Assembly (NCBI GenBank): GCA_017517865.1
Contig: JAFWYB010000056.1
Span: forward strand, 1 to 64,000
DNA from: Clostridia bacterium
GTDB taxonomy: Bacteria > Bacillota > Clostridia > Oscillospirales > Acutalibacteraceae
Length of the DNA stretch: 64,000 nt
Direction of reading: 5' to 3'
In this document: positions 24,617 to 33,984 of the stretch, piece after piece
Layout: each line of letters begins with the position of its first letter
Position numbering within the stretch: position 1 is the stretch's first letter
Notes under the pieces: generated by a model
What the model saw: only the letters and a program-made list of their open reading frames with translations
Told to the model about the DNA's origin: nothing
Database searches by the model: none
Made by a program: the position numbers and the translations under genes

Positions 24617-25150
24617 ATGAAAAAGATTATTGCAATTATCCTTTCACTTATCTGCCTTGCTTCTTGTGCGGCAATACCCGCTTCGGCAGCAACCGGGGAC
24701 GTTATTGAGGATGTAATCGAGGATTATATCGGTGTTACCAAGGAAGAAGACATTGCAGACCAGATGATGTACGGCATTCACTACGAAATGCCCGTTCTTA
24801 CAGCGGTTAAGCTTATGTATAAGCCTAAACCCACAATTACCTTCAAGGCACCCACAATGGCTAAGGTTACTCTTGATACGCCTCTTTCTGTAGACTACGA
24901 GTTCGTATACTGGCAGGATTCCGAAACAGGCACTGTTTATTATCCCGGTGATGAAATTGCTGTTGACGGTGTAGTAACACTTTATGCTGTTTTTGAAGAA
25001 AAGCAGGATAATCATCCGACCTTCATCAGATATATTATCACAGGTCTTGAAGCACTTAAGCGTCTTATCAAGCAGTTCCTCGGAGTTACCGATGCACTTG
25101 AGGAAAACGATAAGGAATTTTACGAAACAACAACAATGATTGCTCAGTAA
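24617..25150 (+). CDS. Small exported protein with InlB-type repeat
   Basis: The protein has 177 residues and is preceded by AGGAGG. The N-terminus is a signal sequence, with possible lipoprotein processing at LASC (Cys17) or cleavage after PASA. Residues about 90-135 (YEFVYWQDSETGTVYYPGDE, then VTLYAVFEE) form one Listeria-Bacteroides/InlB B-repeat. The C-terminal part has an amphipathic helix (ITGLEALKRLIKQFLGV). The function is unknown, and it is probably surface-associated. A TATAAT at about 24580 may be its -10. Inverted-repeat element 2 follows the stop within 20 bp, as element 1 follows the surface protein at the left edge. Confidence 0.75.
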   Translation: MKKIIAIILSLICLASCAAIPASAATGDVIEDVIEDYIGVTKEEDIADQMMYGIHYEMPVLTAVKLMYKPKPTITFKAPTMAKVTLDTPLSVDYEFVYWQDSETGTVYYPGDEIAVDGVVTLYAVFEEKQDNHPTFIRYIITGLEALKRLIKQFLGVTDALEENDKEFYETTTMIAQ

Positions 25151-25166
25151 AAAAAACAAAAATATT

Positions 25167-25385
25167 GGGGCTGTAAAAAACTAAACGCCTGAAAAACATT
25201 GTAAAAAAAGAAAAGCAAATATTAAAACCGTTGTAAAAGCATATAATCTAAAGCTTTACAACGGTTTTTTATTGTTTACTATAGACTTAAATTCACTCTG
25301 TAATACATCTGTTTGAAAAGACAGAGCTGTCAGATCGTCAGATTTTATAAGGTAAATCCTGACTGTCGGCGTTTTTACAGCTCCC
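25167..25385. repeat. Inverted-repeat element 2 (MITE-like), 219 bp
   Basis: It begins GGGGCTGTAAAAAACTAAAC and ends in GTCGGCGTTTTTACAGCTCCC. Its left 140 bp match the reverse complement of the right part of element 1, including the ACCGTTGTAAA...TTTACAACGGT hairpin (25228-25268), the GTTTACT...AGACTTAAATTCACTCT segment and the CTAAACGCC border. The right end matches the start of element 1. So the two copies share both ends in opposite orientation and differ by an internal segment. Confidence 0.8.
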
Positions 25386-25389
25386 TTTT

Positions 25390-26697
25390 TTATATCTTTT
25401 TGTAGGCTTCAACCCAGGCGTTTACTTTTTCGTCATCGTATTCCTCAGGCATATTTTTAAGCACCGAGGGAAGATTAACAAGGCTTTTGAAGTTATTAAC
25501 AATGGCGGGTGTAAGCTTAAGCAGGGGAGCCGCTTTTGAGATGATGTAAAAAATCTGCTTCGCAGGGATGTTGATATCACCGTTGCCGCAGGCAAGAAGC
25601 TCGGCGGAAAGAATATTTTCCTCAAGGAAATAATCGACAAGTGAGCCGTCAACAAAGGTGAAAAAGTCTTTGAGCTTGGCTACGAGAACATAGTCCTTGG
25701 CAAGGTTTAGAAAATAACTGCGCTGATATTTCCAAAGGGTACCCTTGTCGGTTTTACCTCCGTTTTCAATAACTGTTCTTGCAAGAATTCTGCCTGCATT
25801 CATACTGAGATTTATGCCGCTGCCGTTGAGAGGTACTGTCATAGCAGCGCTGTCACCCACAGCTGCATAGCCGTTAGCAACTATCATCGGAAGCATTTTA
25901 CCTATGGGAATATCTCTTACACAGCCTCCGCGCACAATTTCATCTGTGATGAAGGGATAATCCTTTTTGTAGCTTTCAAGAGCGGATTTGATTTCTTCCT
26001 CGGTAAGCTCTCCTGCGGCACCGAATTTACCTAAAAGAATATCGGTGTAATCCTCTTCAAAGATAGTCCAGTCAAGGCCGGGTCTGTTCATATGGAAAAG
26101 GTCCATAACGTAGGAGGGTTCAATATTTACGGGCTCGCTGTTTCTGAAATATGCTCTGTAAACGTGGAAGATGTCCTTTTGGGCAATATCTCTTTGTATA
26201 TCGCACAAGGCAGGAAGGCTTCTTCTCACGGGTGAATACATACCTGCCGCGTCGATAACAAGGTCACCGTATATATTCTCGGTCTTACCGTCATTGAAAA
26301 GCTTTATACCCAGAATTCTTCTGTTATCAAAAAGCGCACCGGTAATTTCAGCTCCGAAAACGAATTTTACGCCGGCTTCATCGGCAAGGGAAAGGATATA
26401 GCCGTAAAGCACCTTCCTGTCCATTACTCTTGCATCGTCCTTGTAGGCAACCTCGATTTTTATATTACCCTTTGGGTTTCTGAAGGCCTGGTGTGCGCCG
26501 TGGCGGTACAGGCTTTCGTCGGGTCTGGGAATATCTGAGCCGTCAAAGGCGGTCATATCCATATAGTCATGCCAGTCGTGACCCAGCTCTTCGCGCTGAT
26601 TTTTTTCGTAAACGGTAACGTCATAGCCTGCTTTTGCAAGGTGGTAAGCGGCAACGATACCGCCGTGACCTGCACCGGCAACAATTATTTTTTTCAT
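25390..26697 (-). CDS. FAD-dependent oxidoreductase (geranylgeranyl-reductase-like)
   Basis: The protein has 435 residues. The N-terminal Rossmann motif is GAGHGGIVAAYHLAKAGYDVTVYEKN. DLVIDAAGMYSPVRR and YAAVGDSAAMTVPLNGSGI are the second and third flavin motifs of the PHBH/geranylgeranyl-reductase-like superfamily. The substrate is unknown. It starts 12 bp after the GH95 gene and is probably co-transcribed with it, although a direct biochemical link to fucose release is not evident. Confidence 0.82.
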   Translation of the reverse strand: MKKIIVAGAGHGGIVAAYHLAKAGYDVTVYEKNQREELGHDWHDYMDMTAFDGSDIPRPDESLYRHGAHQAFRNPKGNIKIEVAYKDDARVMDRKVLYGYILSLADEAGVKFVFGAEITGALFDNRRILGIKLFNDGKTENIYGDLVIDAAGMYSPVRRSLPALCDIQRDIAQKDIFHVYRAYFRNSEPVNIEPSYVMDLFHMNRPGLDWTIFEEDYTDILLGKFGAAGELTEEEIKSALESYKKDYPFITDEIVRGGCVRDIPIGKMLPMIVANGYAAVGDSAAMTVPLNGSGINLSMNAGRILARTVIENGGKTDKGTLWKYQRSYFLNLAKDYVLVAKLKDFFTFVDGSLVDYFLEENILSAELLACGNGDINIPAKQIFYIISKAAPLLKLTPAIVNNFKSLVNLPSVLKNMPEEYDDEKVNAWVEAYKKI

Positions 26698-26709
26698 GGC
26701 TTTTCTCCT

Positions 26710-29112
26710 TTAATTGAACTTGTATATCTTACCCTTTTCTGCGGTAAAGCTTGTTACGCCGTCAGTGAAATCGGTTTCAATTTCATTGCCGTTTTCGTCG
26801 CAAACGAGAAGTATCTTACCGTCATACTTTAGTCTGCATTCGCCGCCGAGGACTGCTTTTACGGTGCCTTCTTTGAGCTTGCCGTTAGCCCATACAAGAG
26901 AAAGCTCTTTGTTGCCTCTTGCCATAAGACCTTTTATTTCGCCGTCCTTCCAGGAAGCGGGAAGTGCGGGAAGAAGGGCAATATAGTTCTTGTGGCTCTG
27001 AAGAAGCATTTCACACACACCGGCAACGTAGCCGAAGTTGCCGTCAATCTGGAAGGGAGGATGGGTGCCGAAAAGATTTTTGAGTATAGTTTTTTTGAAT
27101 ATGTTTTCAATAATTTCGTCGCATTCGTTGCCCTTGCCGAGCCTTGCATAGGAAAGAAGTCTTACGGCAAGCCCCCAGCCCGTACTCTTTTTACCTCTGT
27201 CCTCAAGAGAGGTGAGCGCTGCTTTATAATGCTCCTTGTTGTCGGTATCAATCTGTCTGAAGGGATAAAGAGTGAGAAGGTGTGAAAGGTGGCGGTGCTT
27301 CATCTGAACTCCTTTGTTGAGCCTTCCTCTGAAGGAGAAGCTGTCCTCCTCGTACCATTCCTTTATCTGTCCCCATTTACCGATGTTTACGGGGCAAAGA
27401 CGTGTTATCTGCTTTTTCACTGTTTCGGCAAGTGAGGAGTTCACTTCATTGCCGTAGCCTTTTTCGGTGAGTGCCTCGCAGGCCGTGAGATAGTCCTCAT
27501 AGAGATTGTAAACAATGGACTGGTCGTAGGTGTTGCCTGCGCTTACGGGACCGTGCTCGGGTGAGTAGCCGGGTGAAGCTACAAGTCTGCCGCTTTTTGT
27601 GTCTTCGCAAAGAAGCTGAGTCCACATAAGCACACACTCTTCCATAGTGGGGAAGATTTTTTCTCTGAGCATATCAATGTCAAGGGTATAAAGATAATAG
27701 TCAAACATATTCTGTGTTGCCCAGGCTCCGTTGGTGGGAGCCCAGCCCCAACGCCATTCACTGCCGGGTCCTACAAAGCCGAGCGGATTTACCATAGTGT
27801 GTATCATCCAGCCCGTTGGCTTTTCGGGGTCGCCGTCGCCGATTCCGAGGGATTTATGTGCAATTATTCTGCCGGGCTTTTTAAGACTGTTCACAAAATC
27901 AATGAAGGGTACTGCTGTTTCAGCGAGATTGGCCGCGTAAGCCGCCCAGTAGTTCATCTGCACGTTTATGTTGAAATGGTAATCACAGCACCAGGGCGGA
28001 TTGTTCTTTGCATTCCAGATGCCCTGAAGATTTGCAGGCAGAGAGCCGTCTCTTGACGAGGCAATAAGAAGATATCTGCCGTATTGGAAGAGAAGTGTGA
28101 GAAGATTTCTCTTATATTCGCCCTTTTTGCAGAAGCGGTCGAGCATAAAGCTTGTGGGGTAAACAAATTCCTGCTCTCCGAGCGAGAAGCTTACTCTCTT
28201 ATAAAGAGGCTGATAGTCCTCAAGATGTCTTTTATAAAGCTCGGGGAAGGTGAATTTGCTTGCCTTTTCAACTGCCTCGGTTGCCTTGCTGAGAGGGTCG
28301 CTGCCGTCGCAGTAATCGGGGAAGCGGTTTATGTAGTCGGTGGCAAGGCTCATAATGAAAACTGCACTCTTTGCGTTTCTTACCATTATCTTGCCGTCCT
28401 CGGTTGTGCCCGTTTCACCGCCGTCGGTAATGACCTTAAGGCAACAGCCGTACTTCATACTGTTTTTATCCTTGCCGTCGGGTGCATTAAGACCGTCGTT
28501 GGCTGTTACGGTACCATCGAGAAGAATCATATTATCCCGAGCCTTGCTTATCCCCCTTTGCTCTGAAACGATATATGCATCAAAATTAAGAAGAGCCGGC
28601 TCCCTTTCCTCGTCCTTTGTTGAGGTTTCAATTCTGCCAACCAGAACATTGTCGGGATAGGATACAAAATAATGCCTTGTGTAGGTGTCCTTTTCAATCT
28701 GATAGGTAACCATTGCGGAAGCGGTGTCAAGGTCAAGGTCACGAAGATATTTGTCCGACTCCTCTTTATGGGCAAACTGTATGTAAAGGTTGCCAAAGCT
28801 CTGATACGCGCCGAAGCCGGTCATATCACCCTGAAGTCTTGTCATTTCAGCTGTTGCCTTTGCTGTTTCACCCTTGTCAAGAAGAGCCTGAAGCTCTCTG
28901 AAGGCCTTACCCTTGTCACCCTCGGCAATGCCGCCGTTGAAGCCATCAACGTCTCTGCCGCCTGACCAGAGAGTTTTTTCGTTAAGGTGGATAAGCTCGC
29001 AGGTTTTTCCGCCGAAAACCTTTGCGCCTATTTTACCGTTACCTAAAGGAAGGGCTTCATTTTCCCAACCAAGATAGCTCATATGAGCAGGCTCTTTATA
29101 GCATAAAAACAT
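26710..29112 (-). CDS. GH95 alpha-L-fucosidase, cytoplasmic
   Basis: The protein has 800 residues and is preceded by AAAGGGGTG. The N-terminus (WENEALPLGNGKIGAKVFGG, LNEKTLWSGG) is the usual GH95 opening. FNINVQMNYWAA carries the Asn pair that activates water in this inverting family. SPGYSPEHGP holds the likely acid Glu. There is no signal peptide, so it acts on imported oligosaccharides, consistent with use of host fucosylated glycans. Neighbouring sugar transporters are several kb away and not clearly linked. Confidence 0.9.
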   Translation of the reverse strand: MFLCYKEPAHMSYLGWENEALPLGNGKIGAKVFGGKTCELIHLNEKTLWSGGRDVDGFNGGIAEGDKGKAFRELQALLDKGETAKATAEMTRLQGDMTGFGAYQSFGNLYIQFAHKEESDKYLRDLDLDTASAMVTYQIEKDTYTRHYFVSYPDNVLVGRIETSTKDEEREPALLNFDAYIVSEQRGISKARDNMILLDGTVTANDGLNAPDGKDKNSMKYGCCLKVITDGGETGTTEDGKIMVRNAKSAVFIMSLATDYINRFPDYCDGSDPLSKATEAVEKASKFTFPELYKRHLEDYQPLYKRVSFSLGEQEFVYPTSFMLDRFCKKGEYKRNLLTLLFQYGRYLLIASSRDGSLPANLQGIWNAKNNPPWCCDYHFNINVQMNYWAAYAANLAETAVPFIDFVNSLKKPGRIIAHKSLGIGDGDPEKPTGWMIHTMVNPLGFVGPGSEWRWGWAPTNGAWATQNMFDYYLYTLDIDMLREKIFPTMEECVLMWTQLLCEDTKSGRLVASPGYSPEHGPVSAGNTYDQSIVYNLYEDYLTACEALTEKGYGNEVNSSLAETVKKQITRLCPVNIGKWGQIKEWYEEDSFSFRGRLNKGVQMKHRHLSHLLTLYPFRQIDTDNKEHYKAALTSLEDRGKKSTGWGLAVRLLSYARLGKGNECDEIIENIFKKTILKNLFGTHPPFQIDGNFGYVAGVCEMLLQSHKNYIALLPALPASWKDGEIKGLMARGNKELSLVWANGKLKEGTVKAVLGGECRLKYDGKILLVCDENGNEIETDFTDGVTSFTAEKGKIYKFN

Positions 29113-29243
29113 ATAAACACCCCTTTATTTGTTATAACCTGTTTATTATAGCCTTTTTTTCGGGTGATTGTCAATAAAAAAGAGTCTGCACGGGATAAAT
29201 TAAAATTCTGATGTAAATAATAAGTAAAATATGAACAAAAAAA

Positions 29244-29272
29244 TTGATTTTTTATTTGTGTTGTGTTATTAT
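29244..29272 (+). promoter_or_regulatory. Promoter for the DUF1934-argS unit
   Basis: TTGATT, a 17-bp spacer, then TATTAT, 42 bp before the DUF1934 start. Confidence 0.65.
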
Positions 29273-29314
29273 ACATTATGTATATTTATATTCAGACGGC
29301 GAAAGGATTTTTTT

Positions 29315-29737
29315 ATGCGGCACAATTACCTTGTAACGGTTCTCACCACACAGATTTTTGACGGTGATAAGGATGTAATTGAAATGACTACCCATGCTGA
29401 TCTTGAGCTTTCCGAAGAGGGTTATACTCTCAGCTACAGCGAGCACAGTCAGGAAGAAGGGGAGATTAAAACCGTTATCAGTGTTGACAGAAAAAACATC
29501 ATTTCCGTCAGCCGTGAGGCATCAATAAACTCCTGCTACACAATTGAAGAGGGTGTCAGACATCTTTCTCACCACGTTGCACCCTTCGGCTCGTTTTCTG
29601 TGGGCATCAGCGCAAAAAGTGTTGAAAGTGTGATGACTGAAGAGGGCGGCAGACTTGATTTCAGATACATAACCGATATATCCGGTCAGGCGGCAGGCGA
29701 GGTGGAGTTTAATATCAGGGTTACGCGTAAAAGCTAA
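29315..29737 (+). CDS. DUF1934 beta-barrel protein
   Basis: The start at 29315 (MRHNYLVTVLTTQIFDGDKD) is preferred to an ATG 84 bp upstream because GAAAGG precedes it and the promoter lies between the two. The protein has 140 residues. It shows the DUF1934 pattern, YLVTVLT..Q and a DGD near the start and FNIRVTRK at the end, a small calycin-like barrel. In Firmicutes this family sits next to argS, as here. The function is unknown. Confidence 0.82.
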   Translation: MRHNYLVTVLTTQIFDGDKDVIEMTTHADLELSEEGYTLSYSEHSQEEGEIKTVISVDRKNIISVSREASINSCYTIEEGVRHLSHHVAPFGSFSVGISAKSVESVMTEEGGRLDFRYITDISGQAAGEVEFNIRVTRKS

Positions 29738-29848
29738 GGCTCTGCCCTGAGCGGTCGGCAAACGGCAGTCAGAGTAACGCTACCGGTGTTTATTGAATAA
29801 CCCGATGACTTCATTTAATTCATATATACAGAAAAGAGGAACACAAAA

Positions 29849-31588
29849 ATGTCAGTAACAGTAAACAAGGCACAGAGCCAGATTAGGTCGGCAATCAGTG
29901 CTGCAATAGAAAAGGCAACCGCCGCCGGAATTCTTCCGCAGGCCGAGGTTGCGGAATTTTCCGTTGAGGTGCCTGCCGACAGAAAAAACGGTGATTATTC
30001 CACCAATGCGGCTATGGTGAATGCAAGAGCATTCCGTCTTGCTCCGAGAAAGATTGCAGAGGCAATCGTTGAAAATACCGAGCTTGAGGGCACCTATTTC
30101 GAAAAGATTGAAATTGCAGGTCCCGGCTTTATAAATTTCTTTCTTTCAGATGTTTACTATGCAGACGTGCTTTTTGAAATAAGAGAAGCAGGCGACAGCT
30201 ACGGCAGAAGCGATTACGGCAAGGGTAAGAAAATCAACGTTGAATTCGTTTCAGCCAACCCCACAGGTCCTATGCATATGGGTAACGCAAGAGGCGGTGC
30301 CCTCGGTGACTGTCTTGCCGCTGTGCTGGACTATGCAGGCTACGATGTATCAAGAGAGTTTTATGTTAACGACGCAGGCAACCAGATAGATAAGTTTGCT
30401 CTTTCGCTCGATATAAGATATCAACAGCTTTTAGGTGTTGACGTTGAGCTTCCCGAAGACAGCTATCACGGTGAAGATATCAAGGAAAGAGCTTCCGAGT
30501 TTATTGCCGAATACGGTGACGGCTACCTTTCAAAGAGTGAAGCCGAAAGAAGAAAGGCTCTCGTTGAGTTTGCGCTTCCCAAAAACCTTGACAATATGAA
30601 AAAGGCTATGAAAAAATACCGTATCGACTATGATTTATGGTTCAGCGAGCTTACGCTTCATAACGGCGGTGAGCTTAAAGAAACAATTGATATTCTTCGT
30701 CAGGGCGGTCACACCTATGAAAAGGACGGTGCTCTCTGGTACAGAAACAAGGATATTCAGACAGAAATGCTCTTAAGTCAGGGCAAGAGTCAGGATTATA
30801 TAGACAAGCTTGAGTTAAAAGACGATGTCCTTATTCGTGCCAACGGTAACCCGACATATTTTGCGGCTGATATTGCCTACCACAGAAATAAGCTTGAAAA
30901 GAGAGGCTTCGATAAGGCAATTGACGTGTGGGGCGCAGACCATCACGGGCACGTTGCAAGAATGAAGGGAGCTATGAAGGCTGTGGGAATTGATCCCGAC
31001 AGACTCGATATACTTCTTATGCAGTTCGTACGTCTCGTACGTGACGGCGAGGTTGTAAGAATGAGCAAGAGAACGGGCAAGGCTATTACCCTTGTTGACC
31101 TTCTTAACGAGGTGCCCATTGATGCAGTCCGCTTTCTTTTCAATATGAGAGAGCCGGGCTCACTTATGGATTTTGACCTTGACCTTGCAGTTGAGCAGAG
31201 CTCACAGAACCCTGTTTACTACTGCCAGTATGCTCACGCAAGAATCTGCAGCATTCTTTCAAAGCTGGAATCTGAAGGTAAGGCCGATGCTGACTGCTCA
31301 GCCGAGGAGCTTATGCTTCTTTCATCACCCGAGGAAAGAGAGCTTATCCGCTTCCTTTCTACACTCGGTGACGTAATAATCAATGCGGCAAAGAATTACG
31401 ATCCTGCAAAGGTCACACACTATGCAACAGAGCTTGCAACGTACTTTCACAAGTTCTATAACAGTTGCCGTGTAGGTGTTGAAGAAGAAGAACTTCGTAA
31501 GGCAAGAGTTTTCCTTTGCATTTGTGTAAGAGATACAATGAAGAGCATTCTCAATATGCTCAAGGTTGAGTCTCCCGAAAGAATGTAA
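29849..31588 (+). CDS. argS: Arginyl-tRNA synthetase
   Basis: The protein has 579 residues and is preceded by AAAAGAGG. The N-terminal Add1-type domain is followed by the class I HIGH-type motif PTGPMHMGNARGGALGD (HMGN variant, common in clostridial ArgRS) and VVRMSKRTGKAITL in place of KMSKS. The C-terminal DALR anticodon domain ends in SILNML. It charges tRNA-Arg. It is probably transcribed with the DUF1934 gene across a 111-bp gap. Confidence 0.96.
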   Translation: MSVTVNKAQSQIRSAISAAIEKATAAGILPQAEVAEFSVEVPADRKNGDYSTNAAMVNARAFRLAPRKIAEAIVENTELEGTYFEKIEIAGPGFINFFLSDVYYADVLFEIREAGDSYGRSDYGKGKKINVEFVSANPTGPMHMGNARGGALGDCLAAVLDYAGYDVSREFYVNDAGNQIDKFALSLDIRYQQLLGVDVELPEDSYHGEDIKERASEFIAEYGDGYLSKSEAERRKALVEFALPKNLDNMKKAMKKYRIDYDLWFSELTLHNGGELKETIDILRQGGHTYEKDGALWYRNKDIQTEMLLSQGKSQDYIDKLELKDDVLIRANGNPTYFAADIAYHRNKLEKRGFDKAIDVWGADHHGHVARMKGAMKAVGIDPDRLDILLMQFVRLVRDGEVVRMSKRTGKAITLVDLLNEVPIDAVRFLFNMREPGSLMDFDLDLAVEQSSQNPVYYCQYAHARICSILSKLESEGKADADCSAEELMLLSSPEERELIRFLSTLGDVIINAAKNYDPAKVTHYATELATYFHKFYNSCRVGVEEEELRKARVFLCICVRDTMKSILNMLKVESPERM

Positions 31589-31681
31589 TATATTTCTGAT
31601 ATAAGAAGCAAATAATAATTAAGTAAATTTAAGTTTCGCGATTTAAAAATATATTAAAGAAAAAAGATAGGAGAAATCACT

Positions 31682-32371
31682 ATGAATAAAGAAAAAATTC
31701 TTGTTGTTGACGATGATACCAGCATATGCGAGCTGCTGAGAGTATATCTTGAAAAAGAGGAGTATCAGGTTGTTATTGCCAACGACGGTATGAGCGCAGT
31801 TTCCATCTTTAAGGAGGAAAACCCCAGCCTTGTGCTTCTTGATATTATGCTTCCGAAGCTTGACGGCTGGCAGGTTTGCAGAGAAATCAGAAAGTTCTCT
31901 GAAACTCCCATTATTATGCTTACTGCAAAGGGTGAGGTTTTCGACAGGGTTCTCGGCCTTGAACTCGGCGCCGATGACTATGTTGTAAAGCCCTTTGAAA
32001 CAAAGGAAATTGTTGCAAGAATCAAGGCGGTTTTACGCCGCAGTGTGTCAAGTGCAACAGAGGAGCTCAAGGAGGTTCATTACGATAAGCTTTCAATAAA
32101 CCTCACAAATTACGAGCTCAAGGTAAACGGAGTACAGATCGATACACCGCCCAAAGAAATGGAGCTTATTTTCCACCTTGCAAAGAACGCCAACAGGGTT
32201 TTCACAAGAGATCAGCTTCTTGACGAGGTATGGGGCTACGACTACTACGGTGACAGCAGAACCGTTGACGTTCATGTTAAGCGTCTTCGTGAAAAGCTTA
32301 CGGGCGTTTCCGATAAGTGGGAGCTTCGTACTGTATGGGGCGTAGGCTATAAGTTTGAAACAAAGGAATAA
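31682..32371 (+). CDS. OmpR/PhoB-family response regulator
   Basis: The protein has 229 residues. The receiver domain has the acidic pair VVDDDTS, the phospho-accepting Asp in LVLLDIMLP near residue 54, and the switch Lys in DDYVVKPFE. A winged-helix output domain follows (residues about 130-229, DSRTVDVHVKRLREKL and WGVGYKFE). GATAGGAG precedes the start. The cognate histidine kinase and an HtrA protease lie directly downstream. Confidence 0.93.
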   Translation: MNKEKILVVDDDTSICELLRVYLEKEEYQVVIANDGMSAVSIFKEENPSLVLLDIMLPKLDGWQVCREIRKFSETPIIMLTAKGEVFDRVLGLELGADDYVVKPFETKEIVARIKAVLRRSVSSATEELKEVHYDKLSINLTNYELKVNGVQIDTPPKEMELIFHLAKNANRVFTRDQLLDEVWGYDYYGDSRTVDVHVKRLREKLTGVSDKWELRTVWGVGYKFETKE

Positions 32372-32430
32372 GATAGTTGGCAGAAGCCGGACTGATGGTT
32401 CGGCTTTTGTCTGTGAGAGGCAGAACTATT

Positions 32431-33903
32431 ATGAAAAAGGTTTTCCGCAGAAAAAGAAAGGGCAGTCTTTTCAGGCATTATTTCGGCGCATCTGTGCTTG
32501 TTGTGGTTGCCGCGTTTATGTTTCTGGGCTTTATTATGCTGCTTTTCAATGCAGCACAGTGGTGGCAGGATAAAACAGATTCGCTTTCAAGAAACGTCCA
32601 CAACATAGCGATGAATTATGCAGATCTTGAAACGTCGGACTATACAGACAGTGAAAAAGAGGAGCTGCTTTTCAACGCGCTTGAGTTTACCTACAAGGCA
32701 ACTCTTTCGGAATATTTTGTTTCAGATATTGAAGGCAACGTGCTTTACTGCTTTGATTCAAACACTGTTACCCCGCCTCTGTGTGACGAGCACAGAACAA
32801 TGCATATTTCCGAAGAAAATATAAGGCGTGCAATTGACGGCGGCTATACGGACTACACCACGGGTGACGAATTCGGTATGGGTAAGTTTGTTGTTGCCGA
32901 GCCCATTGTTGTCGGAAGCAAAACGATAGGTATGGTCTTTGCCTCCGAGGATGCGGTAAGAGGCTTTCTTCCCTATGTTTCAGATATTGCAAAGGCTTTG
33001 AGCTACGCTATATGCTTTGTGCTCGTTGTGGTCTTTATAATGATTTATTTTGTCACCCGAGGAATAGCAAAGCCTCTTGAAGAAATGCAGGAGGTTACCG
33101 AGTATTACTCAAGAGGGGAGTTTCAGCATAAGGCAAACGAAAACTATAAAAAGCGCGACTTTTCCGATTTTGCAAAGGCGCTCAATAAAATGGGCAGTGA
33201 GCTTGCCGTTACCGAGGAATCACGAAAAAGCTTCGTTGCAAACGTATCTCACGAACTGAAAACGCCTATGACCTCAATTGTGGGCTTCGTTGACGGTATT
33301 CTTGACGGCACAATACCTCCCGAGGAGGAAAAGAAATATCTTTCGATAGTTTCAAACGAAGCAAAAAGACTTTCACGTATGGTTGTTTCAATGCTCAACC
33401 TTTCTAAAATTGAGGCCGGTGAGGTGCAGCTTTCACCTAAGATTTACGATGTCTCTTCACAAATATTTGAAACCCTTCTCAACTTTGAAAAGAGAATTGA
33501 CGAAAAGAAAATAAACATTGAGGGCTTTGAAGAAATGGGCACCGTAAGGCTCAGAGGTGACAGGGATCTCATTCAGCAGGTAATATACAACCTTTTTGAC
33601 AATGCAGTAAAATTCACACCCGAAAACGGTACAATTTGGGTTTTTGCAGAAAACGACGGACATAACACCACTGTAAGAATAAGAAACTCGGGCGCCGGTG
33701 TTAAGCAGGAGGAAATATCAAGAATATTTGAGCGATTCTATAAGGTTGATAAATCAAGAAGCTTTGACACCAAGGGAGTAGGACTCGGCCTTTATATTGT
33801 AAAAACTATTATAAATATGCACGGCGGTGAAATCACCGCAGGCAGCAAGAAGGACGAATATACGGAATTCAGATTTGAAATTCCGTTTGAGGAAGGATTT
33901 TAA
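32431..33903 (+). CDS. Membrane sensor histidine kinase
   Basis: The ATG at 32431 (MKKVFRRKRKGSLFRHYF) is chosen because it gives a normal basic N-terminus; a TTG at 32377 with AAAGGA upstream is possible. The first membrane segment is near residues 22-45, an extracellular sensor region runs to about 185, and a second segment precedes HAMP. The H-box is FVANVSHELKTPMTSIVGF. The ATPase has NLFDNAVKFTP, NSGAGV and KGVGLGLYIVKTI. It should phosphorylate the upstream response regulator. The signal is unknown, but HtrA next door suggests envelope or secretion stress. Confidence 0.92.
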   Translation: MKKVFRRKRKGSLFRHYFGASVLVVVAAFMFLGFIMLLFNAAQWWQDKTDSLSRNVHNIAMNYADLETSDYTDSEKEELLFNALEFTYKATLSEYFVSDIEGNVLYCFDSNTVTPPLCDEHRTMHISEENIRRAIDGGYTDYTTGDEFGMGKFVVAEPIVVGSKTIGMVFASEDAVRGFLPYVSDIAKALSYAICFVLVVVFIMIYFVTRGIAKPLEEMQEVTEYYSRGEFQHKANENYKKRDFSDFAKALNKMGSELAVTEESRKSFVANVSHELKTPMTSIVGFVDGILDGTIPPEEEKKYLSIVSNEAKRLSRMVVSMLNLSKIEAGEVQLSPKIYDVSSQIFETLLNFEKRIDEKKINIEGFEEMGTVRLRGDRDLIQQVIYNLFDNAVKFTPENGTIWVFAENDGHNTTVRIRNSGAGVKQEEISRIFERFYKVDKSRSFDTKGVGLGLYIVKTIINMHGGEITAGSKKDEYTEFRFEIPFEEGF

Positions 33904-33984
33904 TTTGCTTTAAAGATTTTTTAGCTTTGTTTAAATAAACACTGTTATCATTCAGCTCATAACAAGACTTTGAAGGAGTATATT

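Noticed and set aside
28084-28566. 160-residue plus-strand ORF opposite GH95
   Set aside because: Antisense shadow; the GH95 frame is clear throughout.
32377-32430. TTG start for the histidine kinase
   Set aside because: Possible by spacing, but adds 18 atypical residues before a normal basic N-terminus.
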